The translations under genes were made by a program, and so were the position numbers. A DNA stretch of 64,000 nucleotides from Jacaranda mimosifolia (Eukaryota > Streptophyta > Magnoliopsida > Lamiales > Bignoniaceae), in NCBI GenBank assembly GCA_018894105.1, contig CM032124.1, positions 357,501 through 421,500 of the forward strand, in the 5' to 3' direction. Positions 24,369 through 35,985 of the stretch are shown piece after piece (position 1 is the stretch's first letter; the number at the start of each line of letters is the position of its first letter). The notes under the pieces are model-generated. The model had not been told where the DNA came from and made no database searches. It saw only the letters and a program-made list of their open reading frames with translations.

Positions 24369-25490
24369 GGATATGATTGATATGCAGAAATGATGTGAAA
24401 ATGAAATGAGCATTCCCAAATTTATTTCCAAACTCATGATTGGAATAATTTAGAGATGAGAATGCCCATTCCCGTCGGAATTCCCATTTCTAAAATGATG
24501 GATTTAGCCATTCCCTTCCTTCGCTATGAGTTTAGCTATTCCCAATCCATCGGGAATGAACTTATATCACTTAAAAATTTAACAAAATACTTTTATATTT
24601 AAGAAAAAAAATCTTCACTTTGTAAACATTTGATATTATATTCCAACTTATTTGATTGCTATTTTTTTTATTTAATTATATATTTTATTCATATATTTTT
24701 TAGTAATTTTCTAAAAATTATTAAATTATTATAAAATATAAATCATAAATAATAAAAATAAGAATAATTATGCGCATCTCAATTATTATAATAAAAAAAA
24801 TAGAAGTATCATCGACTTGGTCGATACTAATGAAATATATATAGTTTAAAATACTATTTATATCTGCATATATTCGAATGATTAAAATATATATATAAAT
24901 TAATAAATGAAGACTTGTCCATTCTATCAATAACTTTTCAAATTATACTTATGAAAAAGTACAATAAATCGTTCTCTTATTACAAAAAAGTTAAGCACCC
25001 TAGTTATAAAGTATTTTATAATTTTTTTAATTATATTTTATCAAAAAATTCAAAAGAGCTTGCTAAATTATAAATTTAAAAATAATAATTTTAAAGGAAT
25101 TGTGTTTATACTTTTTTGTGTAAGCATATAAACTTGTTGATAACATATGAAATATATATATTTACTGATGTAATTCAAATAATATTAAAAGTAATATTAA
25201 AACTACATAATTATAGACTCATTCAAAAAATATATATACGGTAATATATAAAAAATATTTTACTAATAAATAATTTTATTTTAATAATTTTTTACAAAAA
25301 AGTAATTTGGTCATTTAAAAAATTCATTCCATTCTTAGGGGTCTTTCCTATTTACCAATCATTAGAATAGAATCAAGAAGCGAATGACAATTCCGCTCCT
25401 TTCTCATTCATTGTATAAAATATACCAATATCATTCCTTGCCCAACTTCATTTAATTTCTAAAGTCATTCCATTTTTGCATACCAATCAC
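24369..25490. mobile_element. PIF/Harbinger-like non-autonomous element
   Basis: The flanking trinucleotide is TAA on both sides (24366-24368 and 25491-25493). Inverted ends share TGATTGRTATGC: TGATTGATATGCAGAAATG on the left, and TGATTGGTATGCAAAAATG read inward from the right. Subterminal CATTCC/GGAATG motifs repeat in both halves. The interior is about 1.1 kb, very AT-rich and without transposase. Confidence 0.6.
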
Positions 25491-25493
25491 TAA

Positions 25494-25860
25494 CGAAGTA
25501 CTTGAATTACTTGCATCTATTTAAATAATAGTACTAGTTGATCCCAAAAGGAAAAAAGGAAAAAAAAAATAAAAAATGGTAGAAGCATCTAAATGATACT
25601 TCATCACATATCAAGCTTTTGATATAAGTAAATAAAGTACATGGATGATCAAAAAGTGATTATAATATTTCAAAATTTATTTTTTATAAAAAAATAATTT
25701 TAATTAGGACAATATAAGTGAGAAAACAATCATTTGCCATATAAAGTATCTTGTTGTTCTCATTAGATACACGGCACAATACCGCGCTTTGCGAAGTATG
25801 CTTTTTCTCTAGTATGTATATATGTATATACCATACATATTACATCTAATATTATATTAT
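25494..25860. other. AT-rich spacer before the second RID2 copy
   Basis: No gene or regulatory cluster is seen. In particular, the telo-box and site II motifs found upstream of the intact RID2 gene are absent. Confidence 0.45.
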
Positions 25861-26009
25861 ATCTTAGGCCCAATCTATACATTTTTCTTCTTTTATCAAG
25901 TCATTAACGATCTCTTTTGAATTTGTGTTTCTGGATTTTGTGAGGAAAAGGAAAAAGATCAGGTTTTGGTAGGGTTTATCGTGAGAGGTAGAACAATTGG
26001 GAGCGGAAG

Positions 26010-26090
26010 ATGACGTCGTGTCCAGAGCTTCAAGCACCGTCGGAGATATTCTACAATAATGATGAAGCTCATAAATACACCTCCTCTTCT
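26010..26090 (+). pseudogene. RID2/BUD23 second copy, exon 1 remnant
   Basis: The duplicated block starts at about 25,861, corresponding to 9155, so it includes the 5' leader. The ATG and 27 codons of exon 1 align with 9304-9384, with several substitutions. Homology stops abruptly at about 26,090, before the exon 1 splice donor. The sequence then turns into retroelement DNA. The rest of exon 1, intron 1, exon 2 and the start of intron 2 (about 9384-9805 of the intact gene) are missing. Confidence 0.88.
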
Positions 26091-28645
26091 CAAAGTAAAT
26101 AAACTCCTCCTCTTTCCTGCATGAGACTTTCCATGCCATGGATGAAACTCAGATTTGCTTTGGTTCTCATAGTGCCATGCATGACCGAAAAAGGAGGAAC
26201 ATGGGCTACACGTGGCTTCATTTTATTGATTAAGTTGTAAAAAGATAGAGAGTGTTTTAGTGGGCAGTTATGGACCCAAGTAGTGGGATATTTTTTCACA
26301 TAAAAAACCTCAGTAACAAGTTGTAAAAGACATGGAGATTAACACTGAGACACTAAAAAAAGAAAATTGTTCTTGTTTTTGTTGATTGGTGCTTTTATAA
26401 ATTATTTTTGTGCATCAATTAGGCGCCATCTGTGGGAAAGTAAGATTAAGAGTCAAGGCGTGAGGATGAGTAGTTCAGGTGATAACGGAGAGGCAGGTAT
26501 GAGGATGACAATGCAGTGTGATCAGATAGTCGCGACCGCCACCGCTCCGCCTCTAGTGGCTGTAGTGCCAACGGCCAATATGGGAGGAAAAAGCGCCCCA
26601 CCCCCAATGGTGGGGCAAATGACAACGGTGCAGTTGGCCAACTTTCTGTGGTTGACGTTTGGCGTCATCGCGTCTACCCAATCTGCAGGAGCGATACACC
26701 CAACACCATCGCCAATGTCGCCAAGCCCTATGGTCATTCCTTACTTACAAGGGATGGGACCTAACATTCCGCCTCCTAGTCCAGTGTTTTCGCTCCGGGG
26801 TTGGCTAACCCTACGCCTGCGGTGAGGGTGATAGCCACACCGGTGGCACCTGGATTGGCCGGTGGAACCACCGTTCAGAGTCCTAGAGCAACCCTCATTT
26901 CTGGAGCAGTTACACAAGGCACGGTGGTAGCTAGGCCTCCTCGCCCCAATAATTTGGGATTATTTGTAGGGGGTTAGGAGGCATTGATTGCGCCGATATT
27001 GGATGAGCCAGTGAAGGCAGGAGGCATTTGTGGTTTGCCCAAAGAGTCAGGTATGAGGATACACACCTGTGTGGCAGAAGTGACAGAAATAGTGGCGGAA
27101 AGTCAGGTATCCGTAAGACACGTCATAGACGAGAAATAGAAATCTCGGGTGGATTTGGTTACAAAGATGGAGGAAATGATGAGAGAGTTAGGTGAGATGA
27201 AAAGGAAGATGGAGGGGAAGATAGAGGAAGAGATCAAAGCTTCACCTTTCGTCGAAGCCATAGTCCAGGATCCTTTCCCAAAGAACCATAGGTCTTTCAG
27301 TATGCCCAGGTATATGGGCACCGCAGACCCTGCTGATCACCTATGCGAGTTCGAGAATTTGGCCTTATTGTACTAATTTTCGGATGGAGTGAAGTGTAGA
27401 ACTTTCCTCACCACTCTGGGAGGAGCTGCCCAGAGGTGGTTTGGGCAATTGCCACCTAGGTCCATTCATACATTTGATGATTTTGCTCGGAAGTTCCTGC
27501 ATCAGTTCACCAGCAGCAAGCAATACTGACGGAGTGCGCAAAGCTTGCTCTCATTCCGACATGGAGAAAATGAGAGTTTGAGGGGTTTTATTAGGCGGTT
27601 CACCACAGCTGCCTTAGAGGCTCCGTCAGCCACTCCCGAATTGTTAAGCGGTAATTTTGCCCAAGGACTTCAGCCTGGCCCCTTTTTCAGGTCCTTGAGT
27701 AGAGGATTGGTTGATAGTTATGACGAACTCCTGCGTTGGGCGGAGAAATACATCTATGAAGAGAAGGATAGTAAGGCAAAGGAGAAGGAGTTGAGGGAAA
27801 AGAGAAAGGAAAGAAGGGAAGAGCCTGCCACTAAAAAGCCTAAGCAGGAAGAGAGGTTCAGAGCTTGCTCATGCGGCAGGTGAAGATATCCCCACCAATG
27901 GGTCCCAAGTTTGACTACTACACCCCCTTGAGGATGCCAAGGGAGCAGGTCATGCAGGCTATTGAGCACCTCAACCTACTGCGGTGCCGATGTGCCCACA
28001 GAGACCCTCCGAGGCATCCCAGGTTAGATAAATTTTGTCGTTTCCACAATGAGTATGGTCACGTGACAGAAGAATGTGATCATCTCCGAAATGAGTTGGA
28101 GCTGCTGGTGCGAGATGGGCAGTTGAACAAATTTGTAGATAGGGGTGAAACTGGAAGCAGACATGGACGTCTAGCACAGACTGAGCAAGAGGAACAACAA
28201 AGAGCAAGACAGCCTGAGGGGGGAAAGGATACTAAGAATGGGACAGTCAGGGGGGTAATCCATATGATTTCGGGAGGCCCGGCTGAAGGGGACACCCATC
28301 GAGCCAGGAGAGTGAGAGCCCGAGCCGCAGCACATAGGAGTATGGAAATAGCCTCCGTGTTTGATACTAATGACACCCCTGTCATTCAGTTCGGCCCTGA
28401 TGATCTGAAGGCCTTGCATCTACCTCACCATGATGCTTTGGTTATTACAGCTATGATAGCGAACTTCGAAGTAGCTCGCATCTTTATCGATGGTGGCAGC
28501 TCGGCCGACATCCTTTTCTATGATGCTTTCCAGCAGATGAATTTGGAGACACCATGCTGGAACCCGTGGAGACGTCGCTGTTCGGATTTTCAGGAGAGGT
28601 GGTCAAGCCCCGGAGAGGGATTTCCTTACCTGTCTTCTTTAGTAG
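26091..28645 (+). mobile_element. Truncated Ty3/Gypsy retrotransposon (5' region, gag to protease)
   Basis: A primer-binding-like AGGCGCCATCTGTGGGAA (26421-26438) follows a TGCATCA end at 26417, so 26,091-26,417 probably holds the tail of a 5' LTR. A gag leader starts at about 26,466. Retrotrans-gag core segments appear at 27,300-27,750 (AAQRWFGQLPPRS, SLRGFIRRF). A zinc-knuckle-like FCRFHNEYGHVTEEC lies near 28,035-28,080, followed by an aspartic-protease-like segment IDGGSSADILFYDAF near 28,486-28,530. Stops and frameshifts (for example near 26,980 and 27,375) break gag. Reverse transcriptase, RNase H, integrase and 3' LTR are absent; sequence passes directly into a PPR pseudogene. Confidence 0.82.
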
Positions 28646-31600
28646 TTTCTCAGAGCTGAAAAAACTAAAGTTCGAATTTTTATTTTATGGGTGCCTGGTT
28701 TTTTCCAAGGAATTCCCATCCTCTCTAAAATTTGGGACATTTCATAAGTTGGGTTTGCTTAGAAGGTGGATAACTGTAAAAGATAGCAGCTTTCGGTGCA
28801 AAATGTACAGTCGTGTTTCTGCAGTGTCATTGTTGGATGACTCCGACTATTCCACTTCGAATTGTGAAAGCAATTCAGAAAGTGAAAGTGATGTTTTAAG
28901 AGAAAATGTTCATCAACTGAAAAGCATTTATCTGTTTTCTGCTGTTGTTAGAGTGCTGAAGTCTTTAAATTGGGAGGTTGCAAGAAAAATATGTTTTTCA
29001 AGAGCTGTGCAAAGGTATGGTTTTGAACAATCGCTTATGTCTTTTAAGATGTTTGTGCATATATGTGCATGTGCCAAAATGCAAATGGAAGTTTTTGCCT
29101 TGCTTAGGGAGATTGTTTGTTATTATCAAAAAGCATAGCTCAATTTGTTTGATATATTGTACGCTTTATTGGATTCTCCTAGTGATGCAGAAGGATCTAG
29201 TTTTGTAGTCAGTGTGCTTATAAAGGTTTTTGCTTCAAATAGGATGCTTGAAAATGCAGTTGATACATTTTCACATGCTAGGAGAATTGGGTTTCAACTG
29301 GGTATTCGTTCGTGCAATTTCTTGCTTAAATGCTTGGGAGAAGCCAATGAAAGGGAGGCTCTTGTGACTTTATTCAAAGAAATGAAGAACTATGGACCAT
29401 TTCCTAGTGTATGCACCTATACGATTATGATGAATTTTTACTGTAGTGGGCATTATGGCACAATTATCAAAGGCGAACGCTTGGCTCGCCTCAGGCGCTG
29501 CCTTGGCTCCTCAAATATGTGAGGCTAGGTGGCTGCCACAAGGCACCCCAAGGCGGGCGCCTCGCACGCCTTGCCTCAATAAAAAAGGCACGCCTCACCC
29601 TAAAACTGAGAAAACAAAGAAACAAAAACTTAAAAAAGGAAAGAAAACAAAGGAGGCCCTTTGCCATGGCTGCCGCCACAATCTCTGCCGATTGAACTGC
29701 CAATGGTTGGGTCTCTAAGTTGCCACTTCTTTTTATCCTTTTTTTTTTTTTCTGGTTTCTTTAAGTTTGATGTTTAAGTGATTTTCTTTTATCTCGAAGC
29801 ATTGATATAACTACAATTTACTAGAAGAGTGTTGCATAGCCTATACTATTTCCTATAACTCTATTGCTCCCAAGGCCACACTAATTGCTTGAATGACTAC
29901 TATTTTCAAGACTTTATTAATTCTTATCAGTTTTTTATGTTAACTGACTACTACTTTCAATAGTATCTAATAATTATTTCTATCATTTCTAACAATATTA
30001 ACTAATACATAGCCTAGACTTACTTTCTATTTTGCTTTTTTTTTTTTTTTTTCTTCTTCTCTGACTTTGGTATTTTTCTTCCTCTTCCTCCTTCTAAGTT
30101 TTATTATTTTTTATAATTTATATGTAACATGTTTTTGTAATTTTTGTATTATATATATATATATTTATATAATAATCTCGTTCGTCTTTTGGTCGCCTGC
30201 CTCTCGTCGCCCGCCTCACGCCTTTCATGACTATGCATTATGGCCAAGGTACAATAGCTATTGAAAAAGCAACTAACATTCTAGAGGAAATGGAGACAAT
30301 TGGAATCAGGGCGTCCGTTGTAACACATACTACGTACATTCTTGGACTCTGCAAAGTTGGAGTTGTTGAACTTGCTTGGGAGTTTATTCAAAACTTGAAG
30401 CTTAATGGTCAGCCACTCAACTGTTACTGCTATAATGCAGTTGTTCATGGGTTTGTGAATAGAGGTGAACCAGATAAGGCCATGCAAGTTTTCTATGAAA
30501 TGAAGGATTGTGGAATTGTAGCAGATGTATAGTTATAGTATTCTGATCGAGGGTTACTGTAGATGTGGAAATGTTGAGAAAGGTCTTAGTTTGCTTGAGG
30601 AGATGGAAAACAATAACATTAAACCGTCCCTTGTCACCTATAGCTCGATTTTGAAAGGTCTCTCGCAGAATGGATTGATGGAGGTCTCATTGGATTTGTT
30701 CTAGAAGATTGGGACTTCTGGATATGAATATGACCAACATGATTACAACATTTTAATTACTGGATTTTGTGTTCAGGGTGACATGGATTCCGCCAACAGA
30801 CTTTTAGAGGAGGTGATCAACAATAATCTGGCTCCTAATCCTGTCAGTTATAAGAGTTTGATCCTAGGATTCTGTAAAATTGATGCCTTTGAGAAAGCCT
30901 TGAAGTTTTTTGATATGATGGCAGAAGCTGGTTATTTACCCAATCGTGTCACATGCAATCATAAGATAGATGGATACTGCAATGAAGGGTGGGCAGAGGA
31001 AGCCTTGCAACTTATTGATGATACGAGGAACATGGGCATTCCTCCGAACATGTTTACCTTTAGTACAGTTATCAACAGGTTGTGCAAAGAACACAAATCA
31101 GAGAAGGCTCTAGAGCTTATTCCAGTAATGCTTAAGTGTAATATATTCCCTAGCAAAGTGATTTATAGCAACCTTATCGATGGCTTCGCTAAACAGGCAA
31201 ATCCAAGGAAGGCTGTTATGTCGTACATGAAAATGTCGAAGGTTGGGATTTGCCCTGATTCAGTCACATTCACAATTCTGATTAATTTGTTATCCACAGT
31301 AGGAAGGTTGACTGAGGCATATAAGTTGTTCAAAGAAATGATATCTAAGGGCCTAGATCCTGACAAAATCTCTTACACCTCAATGATAGCTGGATTTTGT
31401 CAGAGCAAAGATATGAAGAAGGCATGGGGACTGTTCCAGGAGATGGAACAGAAAGACATTTTACTTTCAGCCATTACCTATACATGCCTGATTGATGGAT
31501 TTTTCAAGATTAATCACATGGATATGGTCGGCAGGTTGTTAAATGAAATGAATCAGAAGAATGTCGGTCCTGATTTAGTCACCTATTCTGTTCTTATTCA

Positions 31601-31709
31601 TGGGTACCAAAAACTTGGGTATGTGGACAGAGCTCAGCAGCTATTATATGAAATGAAAAATAGGGGAATACTTCCAGATGAAAGTACCTTGAGATCATGT
31701 GGATGCTAA
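28646..31709 (+). pseudogene. P-class pentatricopeptide repeat gene, degenerate
   Basis: About 14 tandem PPR motifs of 35 residues can be read (for example PVSYKSLILGFCKIDAFEKA and DLVTYSVLIHGYQKLGYVD). No E or DYW domain is present, so it is P class, a type that usually stabilises or processes organelle RNA. Lesions include an in-frame TAG at 29136-29138, a single-base loss near 30,530, a TAG at 30702-30704, and a foreign insertion at about 29,468-30,226. The longest surviving open part is 30783-31709, and the last motif ends at a stop, followed directly by RID2-copy intron sequence. The N-terminal frame is continuous with the preceding Gypsy protease segment. No known ortholog is assigned. 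Confidence 0.87.
29468..30226. mobile_element. Insertion with CGCC-rich inverted ends inside the PPR pseudogene
   Basis: The PPR frame breaks at a GCATTATGGC segment (29450-29459) and resumes at a second GCATTATGGC (30235-30244). The intervening DNA begins CAAAGGCGAACGC and ends in CGCCTCACGCCTTTC, so both ends carry AAAGGCG pointing inward. Internal CGCCTTG/AGGCG repeats lie close to the ends. The middle is T-rich with no coding capacity. It looks like a non-autonomous DNA transposon; superfamily and exact edges are uncertain. Confidence 0.55.
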
Positions 31710-31736
31710 CCTTATGTTGTCTAAAAGAGGTAATTC

Positions 31737-33807
31737 TTAGAACCTTAGATGACTTGTCTAAAATGCTACTTTTATTCTAAGGAATTACATGCTAGAAGCG
31801 CCTCCCCCCCCCACCCGCCCTTAATTTTGTTGAAATCTTAATCTTTTTGCTTTTTAGGTTGTGCATCAGGTCTCAGTGGGGAGACATTAACTGAGAATGG
31901 GCACCAGTGGATTGGCTTAGATATATCGGAGTCCATGCTAAGTATGTGGCAATATTTCATTATATTTTCAAGTTCAATTTTTCTATTTCTTTTGTGGCTC
32001 TATATTTGTTCACTAATATGCTTTTAACAAATCCAGATATTGCATTGGAGCGGGAGGTTGAGGGTGATCTTTTGCTCGGTGACATGGGTCAGGTTGGATT
32101 ACTAAGTTCAAACTAACATTTATTAGTGTCAGGTTTGTCTTCTGTTACATATTGCAATGGTATACTTAATGTCTCATTTGTTGCCTAAAGTTTTTGATGA
32201 AGAAAGTCATTCATTTTCTTCAACTGTGATCAATTGATAATAATATGTATATGGTTAACTATTGCATGCCTTAGCACTTCGACCTAGACTTATTGATGGT
32301 GCCATAAGTATCTCAGCTGTTCAGGTTCATTTTTACTTTCAGATGTTGGTGTAGTGTGTGCAACTGTGATGATCCTCTTGTGTGAAAAACTAAAAATTGT
32401 GTGGTGAGAGTCAGAGACTGGGTAATCATTTACATGTCTTTGGGTTCAAAAGGGAAGCAGAGAACCCATATTTGAACTTTGTGAGTTCTTGCTGTATTTT
32501 TTATGCAATCATGCATGTCTGATAATGTGCCAGTTGCATTGGATAAAGTTCATTTCCTATTTTTCGTAGCGTGTTATATTTGGTTAAGTGCTTATTTCTT
32601 TCACTGATTCATTTTGTTTAGTCAGTGGTTGTGCAATGCTGACAAATCTTCCCATGAGCCACGCGTGAGATTGAAGTACGTCATAGCTTACTTCCTTATC
32701 CTTCTGTATTTTGCATAACAATCATGATTAAACTCATGCTTTCAGGTGCAGTAATCATATGTTCTTACTTCAGCATTTTATTGTTCCAGGGCCTTCTTTG
32801 GGTCACTATACAGATGTTTGGCACGCGGAGCAAGGGCAGTGTTACAAGTGTATCCTGAAAATTTGGCTCAATGTGAGCTGATTCTTGGTTTTGCCATGCG
32901 AGCTGGGTTTTCTGGGGGTGTTGTTGTTGATTATCCACACAAGTATGCAAAAGGATATGGCGATATGCAAGAGGTCCCTTTTTATTCACTTGCTTTCATT
33001 TTGGTAAAAAGACTGAAAAAATTAGTGGATTATGCATATGAAAGAATGCTTACAAATAGAAGAGGAAAATTAGCTGAGAGGACCTGAATGCTGTGTAGAG
33101 AAAAGCCCTTAGAGTAAAAAAAGCCTTAGCCAATTATAGGCTTACTACATCTCGTATATCTCATACATCTCATTTCTTTCAGAGACCCCTAATGCAGGAA
33201 ATTAAATGGAGGCAGAATATGATTAGCCAATTAAAAGATTTTGAAGAAGATTCACCTAAAAAATGTGAAACAATGAAAACTTTCTGCTTCGGTAATTGGT
33301 CTAAATGCCAACTTGTAAACATATAGATCTTGTCGGAAACCTTTGTATTGCCTTCCCTACAATGAAGTTTCTGAAGTAGCTTCGCTCTACTAAGAACAGG
33401 AAAAATGTGTCTTCGGTTGCTGTCCTTGCTCATCTTAATTTTGCTTGATAATCTGGAAAGTTCTACTTATTTAGCTTTTGTAGAACTTTGTGACACTAAT
33501 TAGGGGTATTCTCTCTTGTAACAGCACTAAGAAGAGAAAAGAATACCTTGTGCTCACTTGTGGTCCGCCATCTCTAAGTAGTGCCACTCCGAGGGGAAAA
33601 GGTGAAGATGGAGAGAGTTGTTCTGATGAAGAGAATCAATCAGTAAGTGTATCAGACAGGCACAGACCTCGGAAAAAGCAAAAATTAAACAAGAAGGTGA
33701 AAGGAAGAGAATGGATTCTGCGGAAGAAGGAACAAATGCGGAGAAAGGGAAATGCAGTTCCTCCAGATTCAAAATACACTGCCCGCAAACGAAAAGCTCG
33801 TTTTTGA
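31737..33807 (+). pseudogene. RID2/BUD23 second copy, exons 3-8
   Basis: Homology to the intact gene resumes within intron 2 (31737 matching 9806) and runs past the stop codon into the 3' flank (about 34,107 matching 12,198). Exon 3 starts at 31858; its SAM-loop motif reads GCASG instead of GCGSG. The exon 5 acceptor GCAG is changed to GCAT at about 32,267, and the exon 7 donor ACAG/GT has become ACAA/GT at about 32,941, so correct splicing is lost. Exon 8 (33507-33807) is still open with a 15-base in-frame loss in the acidic region. Without exon 2 the copy cannot encode the enzyme. Confidence 0.92.
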
Positions 33808-34107
33808 TCATTCTAATGCCTGCAAGCTTTTGTTTCTGTACTTATCAAGTTCTAAATAGCGCTGGATCTTCAAATTGCAACGCACATGGTCATTTATAAT
33901 TATACCACAATTTTGGTTTAGAGGGAAAAACATTTGCTGGTGTTGGCAATATCATATTGGTCTTCTCTTTTCTTTTCTTTTTTTGACACTCTTTTATCTT
34001 TTTTTATTTTTGCTCCTTTGAGACAATCAAAGCAAGCTGTTTGTATTAAGAGATAAAGTGTGCTGGTAAATTCATTGATGTTTTTGTTTTCTCGTACTGA
34101 GTATACT

Positions 34108-34562
34108 TCCACGTTCCATTTATTATGCATTAATGCTGTTTGTTTATTACTATTCTTTCTGTAATTCAGTGACTGGGAAAAAGAAAAAGAAAAAAAAAAA
34201 AGCAGGGCTGGTATGTCACTCCCGCTGGGCCAATAACATAATGAATGCAACGAGAAGATGATTTATTTAAGCATCCAAAGATGCATAAAGGAGCTTGGAA
34301 ATTAAATAATTAGAACTTTGATTCTTAAAGGCTTTGGTCTTGTTGTCCTACATTTTGGGAATTTTTTTTTCCAATCTTCCAAAAAATTTTAAAATGCATG
34401 CACATTTCTCAGTCTTTCTCTCAAAATATTATAATTTTTTACTCAAAAAATCCCTCACAATTCACCCAAAAAAACCCTACATCCTAAAAAGTACACATAC
34501 TTTTTCATTTTCTTACTCCATCTTTCACATTACTCATTCATTTATCATTATCTCATTTCACT

Positions 34563-34594
<32 letters not shown>

Positions 34595-35985
34595 CATATA
34601 TATTCATACATATGAAAATGTTGAAATTTTACTACTTAAAAAATTCTAAAACTTATGTTTACAAATTTAATTAAAATAATTATCAAGAAAATTAATTAAA
34701 TTTAATAAATAATTTATTTACTAAATAACATATTAAATTAATTAAATTACTTATTAATTAAATAATGTATTAGTTATATTAATATTTAATGCATTAATTA
34801 AATATTATATTTATTCATTTAATAAATAATTTAAAATGTTTTAATTTGATATAATAAATAAATTTAATCTTTTCAAAAAATTAATCTTCATTAAATATTA
34901 ATATTCATATTTATTTAAAATTATTATAAAAAATTAAATATAGTGTGATATTTATTTAATAATCTATTAAATTTAATAAATTAATATTAACACAATTAAA
35001 GTAATTATCAAGAAAATTAATAAAAATTAAGTAATTTTTTTTATAATTACTAAGTAATTTATTTATTAAATAATATATTAATTAAATAATGAGTTAAACT
35101 TATTAAATTAATTTATTTAATTATGTAAATAACTTATAACGTATTTATTAATTAAGTCTTATATATATATATATTATTTTATTTAAATAAATAACTAAGT
35201 TTTATTTATCCATAAATTGTAAATAATAAATTTAAATAATTATATTTTAAGAATAAATAATAATTAGTTTATAATTAATGTACAATAATTAAATTTTTTT
35301 ATATAAGCTGATATCAACAATTATGATATAATTATGATATTTGCCAATTTTTTATAATTAAGATATAATTATAAATTCATAAATAATTAATATTTATTAA
35401 TAAATTCATAAAAATATAAATTTTAAAATAAATCATCAATTGAATTAATTACATATCATTTTATTACAACAATATATCAATCATTACATATATATACACA
35501 AACATCATCTAACTATAATATACATACAAATATAATATATTACATAAAAAAATTATTTTTACTTTACAAACTCAACAAAAAAACAACTGATTTGATATCA
35601 ACAGTAAAGTTTGTCTCCTCCCAAAACATAAAGAAACAAACAACTCATTTTCAAATTATTTTTCATATTTCTCCAAAACAAAAAGAAACCATTGGCACAT
35701 TCTTCAAATTTTCGCCCAAAAATTCATTTCTCCAAAAAAAAATTTAGAAAATGACCAAAATATAAGACAACAAGCCCTTGTTTTTAGTACAGGACTTTCT
35801 GCAATTTGGCTGTACTGTCTTGGGCTCAAAGACAAACAAGAATGAGACTACTTGATTGTGGAATCCTCTACCATTAACTTTTGGTCCACCTAATTGGGAC
35901 ATTTCTGTCAACTGGTATACAGCTAAGATGAGCTAAAGTTCCGATAATATTGGCACCAATATTACCTATAAATTAGAAAAAGATG
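34108..35985. other. AT-rich intergenic region with GT microsatellite
   Basis: Bases 34,620-35,520 are almost pure A and T. A GT dinucleotide run lies at 34,564-34,587. No gene is seen on either strand. Confidence 0.5.
34564..34587. repeat. GT dinucleotide microsatellite
   Basis: An uninterrupted run of GT units that passes into TATATA. Confidence 0.9.

Noticed and set aside
26522..28419. Minus-strand open frames opposite the Gypsy gag region
   Set aside because: They are antisense shadows of gag and have no recognisable domains.
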